Below, one piece after another: positions 43,356 to 52,446 of a stretch of DNA of 64,000 nucleotides. This DNA comes from Paenarthrobacter sp. DKR-5 (GTDB taxonomy: Bacteria > Actinomycetota > Actinomycetes > Actinomycetales > Micrococcaceae). The stretch covers positions 434,001 through 498,000 of the forward strand of contig NZ_JAHBOI010000003.1 of assembly GCF_018531425.1 (NCBI RefSeq), given 5' to 3'. Positions within the stretch are counted from its first letter, which is position 1. Each line of letters opens with the position of its first letter. The notes under the pieces were generated by a model. It was not told the DNA's origin and searched no databases. It was given only the letters and a program-made list of their open reading frames with translations. A program made the position numbers and the translations under genes.

Positions 43356-44966
43356 CTACTGTCCCCTGACGACGGCCAGCAAAGCGGCGCCATCGGGGCT
43401 GCCCAGGCCGGTGCAAGGGTCCCAGCCGGTCGCGGCCTGGTACGTGCCGTTGCTGCCGCTGGTGATATCGCGGAAGGCAGCGGACGAGCCTGCTGCCGGA
43501 CGGTACAGCAACGGCTGGAGGAGTCCCAGCGGACGGCCTGACGCCTGGGCCAGCCGTGCCACCAAGGCGGCCCAGAGCGGCGCGACTGCACTCGTTCCGC
43601 CGATCACCATGTCTTTGCCGTCCACGCGGACCTTGTAACCGGTTTGGGGGTCGGCCACGGCGCTGACGTCCGGCACGCCCCGGCCCTGCCGGGCCGCCGG
43701 CCCGGAAGGCCGCCGGTGGCGGCCGTGCGCGGCCAGCCCGGACTGCCAGGCGGGAGCGGGGAACACGTCGCTGTAACCGCCGCCGGTGGCCGACCGCGGC
43801 CCGTCGTTCCAGACGGTTTCCGCCCTGACCGAGCCGGTGCCCGGGTCCGCATCCAGCCGCGTTCCGCCGCAGGCAAGTACATGGGGACTTGAGGCCGGAA
43901 AATCGGCGTGGTCCTTGCCGTCGCCCGCGCCGTCCGTGCTGCCGTTGTCGCCCGCGGCCGCCGTTACCGTGACACCGAGTGCCGCCGCGTCGGCCAAGGC
44001 CTGGTCGAAGACGGTCCGGGCCTGCGCGGTCCACGCATCCTCGCTCTGGCCCCAGCTGATGCTGATGGCGGCCGGCGCAGGGGTCGCGTGGGAGGCAGCG
44101 GCAATAGCATCCAGGAAACCGGCATCGGTGTTGGGCGCGAAGTAGACCATCAGTTCCGCGGCCGGTGCCAGTGCGCCGACTACTTCGACGTCGAGCAGCA
44201 CCTCGCCATCGGCCCCTCCGGGATCCTGGCCTGGCTGGTTGGCGCCCCCGTCCACCCCGACGGCTTTCACTGCAGGCGTCTTCAGGCCCAGGCCGCTGAA
44301 GTAGGCGTCGAGGTCCTGCTGGCCGTACCCGCCGCCCAGTTCGATGATCGCCACCTGCTGCCCGGCGCCGTCAGTGCCTTGCGGGAAGTTGTAGATCTTT
44401 CCGAGCTCGGGCGGGGTGTAGCTGGTGCCGGCGGACGCCAGCGGGATGGCCCGGAACTGGGCGCGCGCCTGCGGCCGGTCATCGAGGCCCAGGACGGCAG
44501 TGACGACTCCGTCAAGGACCGCAGGAACCCGCAGGCCCCCGGTGCGGTGCCGGTGCGTCACCGTGCCCCCATGCGGCCCGCTGCTGGTCACATCGTCCAG
44601 GCTTGTTCCGAAGATCGTGCTCAGCAGTTCCACCGTGCCGCCCAGCCGGATCCGCCGGGACGGCTGGTCCGCCGCGAGGACCTCGGCACCGAGACGGGTG
44701 AACGTCTCGACCGCCAGCTGCAGGTCAGCGGGCGAGGCGCCGTGCGCCGCCGCGAATTCCTCCCGGCTCATTGGCGCGGCAAGCGCTTCCTCGGGAAGAT
44801 CCGCCTGCCGACGCAGCACCACCGTGACTTCGATGGGCCGGGACGGGTCCGCCGGACCGTGCGCGGCACTGATGCCGAGGAAGGCGGACCGCTCCGAGCC
44901 GGGCAGTGCGACGGTGGGTTCCTGGGCCGCGGGCGTGCTTCCGGGCTGACTGCCTGAGGGGGTCAT
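43356..44966 (-). CDS. S53 family peptidase (sedolisin/kumamolisin-like)
   Basis: This 536-aa protease has an N-terminal pro-kumamolisin activation domain (about 25-165). The catalytic domain follows, with Glu and Asp four apart in GEVLLDVE, oxyanion Asp region AAGDNGSTDG, nucleophile Ser in GTSAVAPLWAALV and the calcium site GWDPCTGLGSPDG. It is a serine-carboxyl peptidase active at acid pH in known relatives. No signal peptide is visible at the ATG used (GGAG lies 5-6 nt before it), so export is unexplained. It converges with the lactonase gene. Confidence 0.88.
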   Translation of the reverse strand: MTPSGSQPGSTPAAQEPTVALPGSERSAFLGISAAHGPADPSRPIEVTVVLRRQADLPEEALAAPMSREEFAAAHGASPADLQLAVETFTRLGAEVLAADQPSRRIRLGGTVELLSTIFGTSLDDVTSSGPHGGTVTHRHRTGGLRVPAVLDGVVTAVLGLDDRPQARAQFRAIPLASAGTSYTPPELGKIYNFPQGTDGAGQQVAIIELGGGYGQQDLDAYFSGLGLKTPAVKAVGVDGGANQPGQDPGGADGEVLLDVEVVGALAPAAELMVYFAPNTDAGFLDAIAAASHATPAPAAISISWGQSEDAWTAQARTVFDQALADAAALGVTVTAAAGDNGSTDGAGDGKDHADFPASSPHVLACGGTRLDADPGTGSVRAETVWNDGPRSATGGGYSDVFPAPAWQSGLAAHGRHRRPSGPAARQGRGVPDVSAVADPQTGYKVRVDGKDMVIGGTSAVAPLWAALVARLAQASGRPLGLLQPLLYRPAAGSSAAFRDITSGSNGTYQAATGWDPCTGLGSPDGAALLAVVRGQ

Positions 44967-45194
44967 CTGGCTCTCCGATCGTTGGTTCGCGTGACGTAAG
45001 GAGGATTATGCTCCTGCGGACCGACAAACACGCCGGTCGCCGGCGTGTTAAGCACATGTTCATGTTCTGAGCCGGTGCCGGCGGCAGGGGCGTCCGGGGC
45101 CGAAAGACTGTGGCTGGCCGGACCGGCGCCCGGCATATCATTGGTGGCAAGAAGGCCGCCGGCGTCGTCCGTCGGCTGCAACCGGAGGTGTGCG

Positions 45195-45614
45195 ATGGCG
45201 CAGGAACCGGCCCGCGAGCCCGGCGGGCGCCAGCTCCCGGAGGGCTGGCGGCGCTACCGCGGGGCGCTGCTGACGATTTGGAAGGACCGGCACGAGGAAC
45301 TGCACGGTCCCGGATCCGCCGCCACGTTCGCTGACGGACTCTTCGTGCGCGATCACCGGCGTCCGATCGCCCAATGGGTCAACGTCGGCGAGCGGGCCGC
45401 GCTGCTCGTGGCGCCGGAGACATCAGCGGACTGGCCGGTCCAGCGCTTCGCAATCTACTACGCACCGCCGTCAGGAGGGCTGGTGCAGGTCCGCTCGAGC
45501 CCCCACGAATGGCGGCCCTTTTCCGCGTCCGGTGCCACTGACCGGGATGCCTTCCAGGCCGCCATCGACGCGGCCGAGGAATTCCTCGTGCTGGAGGCAG
45601 GCTTCGCAATCTGA
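45195..45614 (+). CDS. Hypothetical protein
   Basis: This 139-aa protein is not recognised. It is mostly polar and mixed alpha/beta (GWRRYRGALLTIWKDRHEELHGPG; RFAIYYAPPSGGLVQVRSSPHEWRPF), without signal peptide or membrane segment. The ATG follows GGAGG by a normal distance, whereas the open frame upstream has no ribosome-binding site. It precedes a flavoprotein gene; a 19-nt palindrome overlaps its stop codon. Confidence 0.7.
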   Translation: MAQEPAREPGGRQLPEGWRRYRGALLTIWKDRHEELHGPGSAATFADGLFVRDHRRPIAQWVNVGERAALLVAPETSADWPVQRFAIYYAPPSGGLVQVRSSPHEWRPFSASGATDRDAFQAAIDAAEEFLVLEAGFAI

Positions 45615-45631
45615 GCAGGCACTGCCTGCTC
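45613..45631. promoter_or_regulatory. 19-nt palindrome between a hypothetical and a flavoprotein gene
   Basis: GAGCAGGCA and TGCCTGCTC flank a single C. A one-base centre is unsuited to an RNA hairpin unless inner pairs open, so a protein-binding site for the downstream oxidase is possible. It overlaps the TGA stop of the upstream gene. Confidence 0.4.
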
Positions 45632-45737
45632 CCGCGAGTACGTTACGCGGAATTAACCCGGCCGGTCCCGGCGCGATACGGCATTGCGGGTAGCGTGCAG
45701 TAGCTCCTATCAACACCGCGGCCGCCGGGAGGAAGCA

Positions 45738-46865
45738 ATGCTGCAGACCAAGTATGCGGTGATCGGTGCGGGACTGGCCGGAGCAGCCACCGCCTGGCAA
45801 CTGGCGCGTGCCGGCCACGAGGTGACCGCCATCGAGCAGTACGACGTCGGCCACCCTTACGGCAGTTCGCACGGCAGCGCGCGGATTTTCCGACGGGTGT
45901 ACCCGCAAGCGTTCTACGCCCATCTCACCGGAAGGGCCGAGGCACTCTGGCACGAACTGGCCGCCGAGAGCGGCGCGAAGGTGCTCACTACGACGGGGGG
46001 CCTTGATTTCGGGGCGCAGCGCAACCCGCGCAAGCTGGCCCGTGTGCTCGAATCGCTGGGCATCTACAGCAGGCTCTACGGCGCCGAGGAAGCGCGCAGC
46101 CTCTGGCCGCAAATCAATTTCGACACCGAGGTGCTGTACCAGCCGGACGCGGGAGTGATAGACGCCGATCTCGCCGTGCGGGCCATGCTTGACCTTGCCT
46201 GCGCGTCCGGTGCCCAGTTGCTCTCCGGCTGGCCCATCGGCTCCGTCACGCCGAGCGCCAGGGGCTACACCCTCAAATCCCCGGGACGGCCGCTTGTGCA
46301 CGCGGAGACCGTGGTGGTCTGCGCGGGAGCGTGGCTGCCGGAGATGCTTCCGGAGTTGCCGCTGCCGGACGCGGCGCTGCGGGCCCTTCCGCGGCTGGCG
46401 GTCACCCAGCAGCAGGTCCTCCATTTTCCGGTGCGGGACCTGGCCGACTGGCCCGTTTTCGTGCACATGGGCCCGCTGCAGGTCTACGGCCTGCCCGGCG
46501 GACGGGACGTCGACGGGCTCGCAATGAAGGTCGCCGAGCACGACGGCGGCAGGCCGACCACGGCCAGCGGGCGGGACGGGATCGTGGACCCGGCCGCACG
46601 CGACCGGTTGATCGACTACGTCCGCACGTATCTGCCCGGGCTGCGGCCCACCCCGGTGGCGGAGGACACTTGCCTCTACACGAGCACGCCCACGGAGGAC
46701 TTCCTGATCGACAGGATCGGGGGGATCGTGCTGGTCTCGCCCTGCTCGGGCCACGGCGCGAAGTTCGCGCCCCTCGTTGGCAAGCTTGCCGCGGGCCTTG
46801 CCACCGGTCGGGGGCGCGTGCCGGCCGAATTCACGCTGGCCGGATCAGCCTTGGGAGCTCTCTGA
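45738..46865 (+). CDS. Sarcosine oxidase/N-methyltryptophan oxidase-type flavoprotein
   Basis: This 375-aa FAD oxidase has Rossmann motif VIGAGLAGAATAWQLARAG, the MSOX signature SSHGSARIFRR, and DTCLYTSTPTEDFLID, in which Cys312 matches the residue that covalently binds FAD in monomeric sarcosine oxidase. PCSGHGAKFAPLVGK completes the active-site signature. It should oxidise a secondary N-methyl amino acid, releasing hydrogen peroxide. The ATG follows GGAGGAAG. The gene appears single. Confidence 0.87.
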   Translation: MLQTKYAVIGAGLAGAATAWQLARAGHEVTAIEQYDVGHPYGSSHGSARIFRRVYPQAFYAHLTGRAEALWHELAAESGAKVLTTTGGLDFGAQRNPRKLARVLESLGIYSRLYGAEEARSLWPQINFDTEVLYQPDAGVIDADLAVRAMLDLACASGAQLLSGWPIGSVTPSARGYTLKSPGRPLVHAETVVVCAGAWLPEMLPELPLPDAALRALPRLAVTQQQVLHFPVRDLADWPVFVHMGPLQVYGLPGGRDVDGLAMKVAEHDGGRPTTASGRDGIVDPAARDRLIDYVRTYLPGLRPTPVAEDTCLYTSTPTEDFLIDRIGGIVLVSPCSGHGAKFAPLVGKLAAGLATGRGRVPAEFTLAGSALGAL

Positions 46866-46886
46866 CGCCGTCCCGGCCGGCCTCCG

Positions 46887-47063
46887 TCAGCGCCGGCGGC
46901 GGCCGGGGTTGACCCGGTACATCGCTGCCCCCAGCACCACCGCGCCGAGCAGCGCACCGAACACGGGGTTGCCGATGAAGCGGCCCAGGATGAAACCGAG
47001 GACGGCGCCGAGGACGGCTCCGACGAAAAGGCCCCGGCCGTTGCGGTTATCTTTGACAGCCAT
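46887..47063 (-). CDS. Small glycine-zipper membrane protein
   Basis: This 58-aa protein has two short hydrophobic helices with regularly spaced Gly (GLFVGAVLGAVLGFILGRFIG; VFGALLGAVVLGAAMY) and a basic C-terminus (NPGRRRR). It could span or dimerise in the membrane. It is not recognised beyond that. The ATG at 47063 lacks a strong ribosome-binding site. It lies between an oxidase gene and a drug exporter gene, with no clear link to either. Confidence 0.65.
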   Translation of the reverse strand: MAVKDNRNGRGLFVGAVLGAVLGFILGRFIGNPVFGALLGAVVLGAAMYRVNPGRRRR

Positions 47064-47103
47064 GAACCCCACGCTACGGGATCCGCGGCTCGGCCTCCGA
47101 ACG

Positions 47104-48327
47104 CTACTGAAGCGCCGGGACGGTCCGCGGCCTGACCAGCAGCCACAGCCCGGCAATAGCCACCGCCATGCAGATGGACATGACCAGGCCCATCGGGGCG
47201 GCCGAGCCGACCCCGAGCAGCCCCACGACGGGGGAGACCAGGCCCGCCATCCCGAAGTTCACCGCGCCCAGCAGGGAAGCCGCGGTGCCGGCCTGGGCGC
47301 CGTGGTTGGCCAGCGCGAGGGCCTGGACGCAAGGGAAGGTGAAGCCGGTGGCACAGATGTAGAGCCAAAGCGGCACCAGTACGCCCCACAGGCCGAAGCC
47401 GAGCGAGTCGAAGAGCATGATCAGGCACGCCATGGCGAGCATGGTCGCCGTCGCCGCCGCAATCACCCACTGCGGTCCGACGCGCCGCACCACGCGGGCA
47501 CTGATCTGCACACCCGCCACGATGCCCAGGGAATTGATCCCGAAGAGCAGACCGTACTGCTGGGCGCTGAAGCTGTACACGTTCTGGAACAGGAACGGCG
47601 ACGCCGAGAGGTAGGTGAAGAGCCCGCTGAAGCTCATCCCGCCGACGACGAGCATGCCGACGAAGATCCGGTCGGAGAAGACCGCTTTGTAGCGCTGCGC
47701 GACGGTCAGCCCGTGACGGCCCCGGTTCTCGGCGGGCAGCGTCTCGATGATCAGGAACAGCGCGGCGAGCAGCACCAGGACCCCGTAGCCGGCAAGGAAC
47801 CAGAACACCCCCGGCCACGCCATCACGAGCAGCAGCTGCGAGCCGATGACGGGGGCGAGGATGGGGGCCATTCCGTTCACGAGCGCCATCCGCGAGAACA
47901 TCCGGACCAGGGGGTAGCCGCTGAACAGGTCGCGCACCATGGCCATCGCCACGACGCCGCCGCCCGCCGCGCCGACGCCTTGGAGCACCCGGAAGAAGCC
48001 GAGCATGGTGATGTTGTCAGCCGACGCCGCCCCTACCGAGGCGAGCACGTGCAGCGCCGTCGCCAGGATCAGGGGAAGCCTGCGTCCCACCTTGTCGCTG
48101 AAGGGGCCCATCAGCAGCTGACCGGTTGCGAAACCCAGCGTGGTCCCCGTCAGGGTGAGCTGCACAGCGGTCGCGGATACCCCGAGATCCTGCTCCAGGG
48201 CGGGGAAGGCGGGCAGGTACAGGTCGATGGTGAACGGACCCAGTGCCGTCAGGGCGCCGAGCACGAGGACGTAGACGAGCTTCTGGTTCCGGCTGAGAGC
48301 ATCGCCCGGATGCGTGGTGGTGCTCAA
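47104..48327 (-). CDS. Bcr/CflA-type multidrug exporter (MFS)
   Basis: This 407-aa transporter has 12 transmembrane segments. The Bcr/CflA pattern is visible near the N-terminus (LGALTALGPFTIDLYLPAFPAL), with the MFS loop motif GPFSDKVGRRLPL and helix-4 motif GVGAAGGGVVAMAMVRDLF. Such proteins export drugs or sulfonamides by proton antiport. It starts at ATG 48327 after GGACCTCTC. It is on the same strand as the small glycine-zipper gene downstream. Confidence 0.9.
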   Translation of the reverse strand: MSTTTHPGDALSRNQKLVYVLVLGALTALGPFTIDLYLPAFPALEQDLGVSATAVQLTLTGTTLGFATGQLLMGPFSDKVGRRLPLILATALHVLASVGAASADNITMLGFFRVLQGVGAAGGGVVAMAMVRDLFSGYPLVRMFSRMALVNGMAPILAPVIGSQLLLVMAWPGVFWFLAGYGVLVLLAALFLIIETLPAENRGRHGLTVAQRYKAVFSDRIFVGMLVVGGMSFSGLFTYLSASPFLFQNVYSFSAQQYGLLFGINSLGIVAGVQISARVVRRVGPQWVIAAATATMLAMACLIMLFDSLGFGLWGVLVPLWLYICATGFTFPCVQALALANHGAQAGTAASLLGAVNFGMAGLVSPVVGLLGVGSAAPMGLVMSICMAVAIAGLWLLVRPRTVPALQ

Positions 48328-48611
48328 GAGAGGTCCTTTATGGCTGGTGCGGTGAGGGGAAGCTGTGCCGGGGCGGAAGCAAACCGGCTCCGGGGGCGCT
48401 AACGCGGCCCGCGCGCGTGCTATTCCATCCTAGGGTCGCAGGCGGCCCCGGACGCGCAGAAACGGCAGCAGTTGCCGCGTCGGGTAGGGCGGGTAGGCGG
48501 GCGGGAAGTTCCTCAATGGTAATTTTATTCAGTAAGCGTGCTTCCTTCCGCGTTCTGTCGGGCGCGAGGGGCCACGCGGCACTGCAGGAACCATTGATGG
48601 AGGCGGTACCC

Positions 48612-49475
48612 ATGGCAACTTCCCGACGCGCCGGAGCCACTCAGGCCACCGGACAGCCTTCGCTTGTCGGCGCCGTCAAGCTGGTGTCCCGGCTCGCGCC
48701 GAAGCAGCTTGCTGACGAGCTGGAGCTCGCAAAGACCGAACTCAAGCGCAAGGGGATCCAGGCGGGGATTGCCTCGGCGTTTTTCGTGGTCGCGCTGTTG
48801 TTTGTCGCGGCGCTGGCGGTGGCCCTGATCATTGCCGCCGTCATGGCCCTGGCGACCGTGATGCCGGCGTGGCTCTCCGCGCTGATCTTCGGCCTGCTGT
48901 TCGTGATCATCGCGGGGCTCGGCGCCATGCTTGGCCTGTCGCGGTTCAAGAAGGCCATGCCGCTGCTGCCCGAGCAGGCGATCCGCGGCGTGAAGTACGA
49001 CATCGGCGTGCTGAAGGAAGGCCGCCGCTTCGACCCGTCCACGCTGGACAAGAAGTCTCCGGCTGACGAAAACAAGGACAAGGCCAAGCAGGAAGAAAAG
49101 GCCAGGGCGAAGGCGGAGAAGGCCGCCCAGCCGCCGGCTCCCTCGGAATCCGAGCTGCAGACCCGCACCGGCGAACGCCGCGAGCACCTCACGGGCCTGC
49201 GCGAAGACCTCGGTGAGGAACTGGACGTCAAGAAGAAGTTCGAGGAGCTCATGGTGGCAGTGAAGGGCACCGCGGGCGCCCGCCTTTCCGGCGCAGGGGC
49301 CACTTCCTCCGGCCGGCGCGCCGCCGGCCAGCCCGCCACGGCGGGGGAGGCCAAGCCCGTTATCCTGCCTGAGGACGTCATCAACACCGTGATGGACCGC
49401 TGGAAGCCGCTGTCTGTCCTCGGCGCCTCGCTGGCCGCGGTTGCGGTTCTGGCGCGTAAGCTGGGCAAGTCCTAG
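48612..49475 (+). CDS. Phage holin-family-like membrane protein
   Basis: This 287-aa protein has an N-terminal amphipathic helix (APKQLADELELAKTELKRKGIQAGI) and two to three transmembrane helices (about 60-120: FFVVALLFVAALAVALIIAAVMALATV and LSALIFGLLFVIIAGLGAMLG). A long charged Lys/Glu coiled region follows. The N-terminal part matches the actinobacterial holin superfamily III/DUF1469-like proteins found in chromosomes without phage context; a lysis role is not implied. The ATG at 48612 has GGAGGCGG upstream. Confidence 0.8.
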   Translation: MATSRRAGATQATGQPSLVGAVKLVSRLAPKQLADELELAKTELKRKGIQAGIASAFFVVALLFVAALAVALIIAAVMALATVMPAWLSALIFGLLFVIIAGLGAMLGLSRFKKAMPLLPEQAIRGVKYDIGVLKEGRRFDPSTLDKKSPADENKDKAKQEEKARAKAEKAAQPPAPSESELQTRTGERREHLTGLREDLGEELDVKKKFEELMVAVKGTAGARLSGAGATSSGRRAAGQPATAGEAKPVILPEDVINTVMDRWKPLSVLGASLAAVAVLARKLGKS

Positions 49476-49534
49476 AACCGGGGCGCCGGGACGGTGGCCC
49501 CGGAGGCGGCATTCTGGCTACGCAAGGGGAGGAC

Positions 49535-50164
49535 ATGAGGCTCAGCGGCGCAAGCGGCCGGTCCGAGCAGCCCGACCCTGACCGGGATGACGTGCTGACG
49601 GTACCGAACCTGGTGACCGTGCTGCGCTTTTGCGGCGTCCCCGTCTTCGTCTGGCTCGTACTTTCCGCCCGGGACTATGGCGCTGCGGTCGTGGTGCTGG
49701 CCGTGATGGGCAGCACCGACTGGGTGGACGGCTATCTCGCACGCCGGTTCAACCAAACGTCCAGGCTGGGGCGCATCATGGACCCGATAGCGGACCGGCT
49801 GGCCCTGATCGTGGTGTTCATCACGCTGGCCGTGGCCGGCATCGCTCCGGCCTGGCTGCTGTATGTGGTGTTCGTGCCCGACGCCGTCCTGGTCGCGACC
49901 TCGCTGTGGCTCTTCCACAGCCACCCCGACCTGCCGGTGCTCTGGATCGGCAAGATCCGCACGGCCCTGTTCCTGGTCGGCACGCCGCTGCTGCTGCTCT
50001 CCGCTGTCACCTCACCCGCCGCGCCGGTGCTGCGCGCGCTCGCCCTGGGGATCCTCATTGCGGGCTGCGCGCTGCACTTGGCCGCCGCCGTGGTGTATTT
50101 CCGTGCGATCCTCGCCAAGTACCGCAGCCTTGGCCGGCGCGGGGCCGGAACGGGAGACGCCTGA
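49535..50164 (+). CDS. CDP-alcohol phosphatidyltransferase
   Basis: This 209-aa membrane enzyme carries the complete CDP-OH-P motif, D-x2-DG-x2-AR-x8-G-x3-D-x3-D, in DWVDGYLARR through GRIMDPIAD, with about five to six transmembrane helices. It swaps CMP from CDP-diacylglycerol for an alcohol; family members make phosphatidylglycerol-phosphate, phosphatidylinositol-phosphate or cardiolipin. The acceptor cannot be told. GGGGAGG precedes the ATG; the DMT transporter gene begins at its stop codon. Confidence 0.88.
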   Translation: MRLSGASGRSEQPDPDRDDVLTVPNLVTVLRFCGVPVFVWLVLSARDYGAAVVVLAVMGSTDWVDGYLARRFNQTSRLGRIMDPIADRLALIVVFITLAVAGIAPAWLLYVVFVPDAVLVATSLWLFHSHPDLPVLWIGKIRTALFLVGTPLLLLSAVTSPAAPVLRALALGILIAGCALHLAAAVVYFRAILAKYRSLGRRGAGTGDA

Positions 50165-51066
50165 TGGAGTGGCTTGCCGTAGCCTGCGCGGTCGCCGCCT
50201 CCTTCTTCCTCGCGGTCGGCGCGCAGCGGCAGGGCAGCGCGGTCCGCGCCAACACCGGGGGCCTGACACTGAGCTCGCACGGTTTCCTGCGTCTGCTCGC
50301 CAACGGCCGGTGGGTCTTCGGCCTGGTCCTGCTGATCACCGGGATGGGTTTGAATGTCATCGCCCTGGCCACCGCTCCGCTGACCGTAGTCCAGCCGATC
50401 GGGGCCATCGCCTTGGTCATCACAACGGTGGTGAACTCCCGGGACCAGGGCATCCGGCTGAACCGCATGACCGTTGTCGCGATCGCGCTGTGCGTGACCG
50501 GGTCGGCCTTGTTCGTGCTGCTGGCGGTGAACGTGACCAACGAGAACAACCACGTCGGGGTCCCGCAGGAACTGACCATCGTGCTGCTGCTCGCGGTCGT
50601 CGTCGGCTTCTTCGGCAGCCTGGCGGTCCTCCTGCGGCACCGGATCAGCGCCTTCGTCTACATTCTGGGCGCCGGCATGCTCTTCGGGTTCGTCGCGGTG
50701 CTCACCCGCATCATCGCCAAGCACCTGCTGGACCCGAACGGCCGGTTCCTGCTCAATGTGTCCTGGTATTCAGTGGTGGCGATCGCCGTCGCCGGCCTGC
50801 TGGGATCCTGGTTCGTGCAGAACGCCTACTCCAACGGGCCCCCCGACCTGGTCATCGCCGGCCTGACAGTGGTCGACCCGATGGTGGGCATCGCGATCGG
50901 CATCTCCATCCTCGGCGAGCTGCGTCCGGACGTCCACGCCGTGACCGCGATTGCCATGGGCGCCGCGGCATTGGTTGCTATTGTGGGGGTCGTTGCCTTG
51001 TCCCGTCACCACCCCGACGTCGTCAAGGCCGCCAAAGACCCGCGTACAGAGGGTCGACGCCGCTGA
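50164..51066 (+). CDS. DMT-family transporter
   Basis: This 300-aa protein has about nine to ten transmembrane helices and the NIPA/EamA-like fold (LTVVQPIGAIALVITTVVNSR; GPPDLVIAGLTVVDPMVGIAIGISILGE), found in actinobacterial DMT family members related to magnesium/NIPA transporters. Its ATG shares an A with the stop of the phosphatidyltransferase gene, so the two are coupled. The substrate is unknown; co-expression with a lipid enzyme and a glycosyltransferase hints at envelope biology. Confidence 0.83.
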   Translation: MEWLAVACAVAASFFLAVGAQRQGSAVRANTGGLTLSSHGFLRLLANGRWVFGLVLLITGMGLNVIALATAPLTVVQPIGAIALVITTVVNSRDQGIRLNRMTVVAIALCVTGSALFVLLAVNVTNENNHVGVPQELTIVLLLAVVVGFFGSLAVLLRHRISAFVYILGAGMLFGFVAVLTRIIAKHLLDPNGRFLLNVSWYSVVAIAVAGLLGSWFVQNAYSNGPPDLVIAGLTVVDPMVGIAIGISILGELRPDVHAVTAIAMGAAALVAIVGVVALSRHHPDVVKAAKDPRTEGRRR

Positions 51067-51128
51067 CGCGCGCTGCGCATCGCAGGCTGCCGCCGTTGGC
51101 AGCGGACCCACCGACCAGGAGTTAATGA

Positions 51129-52325
51129 GTGAGCTTGCCCGACGACCACAAGCCCCTGACCATCTTGATCGCAGCGGACACCTACCAGCCGAACATCAAC
51201 GGTGCGGCGCAATTCGGCCTGCGGCTGGCCAAGGGCATGACGGCCCGCGGGCACGACGTGCACGTGCTCGCCCCGCGCGGGGACAAGGGCGGCCCGTTCA
51301 CGGAGTCCCGGCCGGAGGGGACAGTGCACCGGCTCAGGTCCCGGTCCGTGCCCACCCACCCTTACTTCCGCATCTGCCTGCCGTGGGAGATCAAGAAGCA
51401 CATCAGCATGCTCTTCGACCGGATCCAGCCCGACGTCGTGCACATCCAGTCGCATTACATGATCGGCGAGTACACGCTGTACGAGGCGGTCAAACGCGGC
51501 GTGCGGGTCGTCGCCACGAACCACTTCATGCCGGAAAACCTTGCACCGTTCCTGCCGTTCCCGCAGTGGTTCCTGGACATCGTCGCCAAGAACTCCTGGC
51601 GCGACATGGGCAAGGTCATGGGCAAGGCCGACGTCGTCACGACGCCGACCCCGCTGGCCGCAAAGGCGATGCACGACCACGCGTTCCTGCACAAGGTGCT
51701 GCCGATCTCCAACGGCATCGACGCCTCCGTCTACGAACTCCGCGAAGGCGAGACGGTGGAGAAGCACACGTTCCCGACAGTGCTCTTTGCCGGACGGCTG
51801 GCCGAGGAGAAGCACATCGACGTGCTCATCGACGCGGTTGCCAAGACGGACCGCGCCCTGAATGTGCACCTGGAGATCGTCGGCGGCGGCGAAGTGAAGC
51901 CCGCCCTGGAGGCCCAGGTGGCGCGGCTCGGGCTTGAGGACCGGGTGAAATTCCTCGGACTCGCCAGCGACGAGGACCTGAGGACCGCCTACATCCGGGC
52001 CGACCTGTTCTGCATGCCCGGAACCGCCGAACTGCAGTCCCTGGTCACCCTCGAAGCGATGTCCGCGGCGACGCCGGTGGTTCTCGCCAACGCGATGGCA
52101 CTGCCGCACCTGGTGCGCGAAGGAGAAAACGGCTACCTCTTCACCCCGATGAACAGCACCGAACTGGCGGAGAAGATCACGAAGATCCTGTCCCTGCCGG
52201 CGGAGGAGCGCGAAGCCATGGGCCGGGTCAGCAGGGAGATGGTGGGCAAGCACAGCATGGCCTCCACGCTGGACACTTTCGAGGGCCTCTACCGCGGCGA
52301 AAGTTACGAGGACCACGCGGTTTAG
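51129..52325 (+). CDS. GT4-family glycosyltransferase
   Basis: This 398-aa protein has a GT-B fold: N-terminal domain ILIAADTYQPNINGAAQFGLRLA, linker DVVTTPTPLAAK, then the C-terminal donor domain with LFAGRLAEEKHIDVLIDAV, EIVGGGEVKP and the ExxxxxE region FCMPGTAELQSLVTLEAM. It resembles mannosyltransferases and GT4 enzymes of lipid glycosylation (PimB-like). GTG start after AGGAG. It is the last chromosomal gene before the tRNA and mobile element. Acceptor unknown; proximity to a CDP-alcohol transferase makes lipid glycosylation plausible. Confidence 0.87.
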   Translation: MSLPDDHKPLTILIAADTYQPNINGAAQFGLRLAKGMTARGHDVHVLAPRGDKGGPFTESRPEGTVHRLRSRSVPTHPYFRICLPWEIKKHISMLFDRIQPDVVHIQSHYMIGEYTLYEAVKRGVRVVATNHFMPENLAPFLPFPQWFLDIVAKNSWRDMGKVMGKADVVTTPTPLAAKAMHDHAFLHKVLPISNGIDASVYELREGETVEKHTFPTVLFAGRLAEEKHIDVLIDAVAKTDRALNVHLEIVGGGEVKPALEAQVARLGLEDRVKFLGLASDEDLRTAYIRADLFCMPGTAELQSLVTLEAMSAATPVVLANAMALPHLVREGENGYLFTPMNSTELAEKITKILSLPAEEREAMGRVSREMVGKHSMASTLDTFEGLYRGESYEDHAV

Positions 52326-52368
52326 CCGCTACCATAGCTGTGGCGCGGCGGAACCGCGGCGCCCGAAG

Positions 52369-52442
52369 GGGGCTGTAGCTCAGCCGGTTAGAGCAGCGGA
52401 CTCATAATCCGTCGGTCGTGGGTTCAAGCCCCACCAGCCCTA
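52369..52442 (+). tRNA. tRNA with anticodon CAT (elongator Met or lysidine-modified Ile)
   Basis: The 74-nt gene folds fully: acceptor GGGGCTG/CAGCCCT with a G-T first pair, D-arm GCTC...GAGC, anticodon loop CTCATAA and T-arm GTGGG-TTCAAGC-CCCAC. The anticodon stem lacks the initiator GGG/CCC pairs, so it is not initiator Met. Met and Ile2 cannot be told apart here without comparison. Its 3' end faces the integrase-bearing element and is the likely attachment site. Confidence 0.92.
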
Positions 52443-52446
52443 CAAT

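Noticed and set aside
48612-49475. Holin-like protein as evidence of a second prophage
   Set aside because: No endolysin, integrase or other phage gene lies nearby, and such proteins are common chromosomal genes in actinobacteria.
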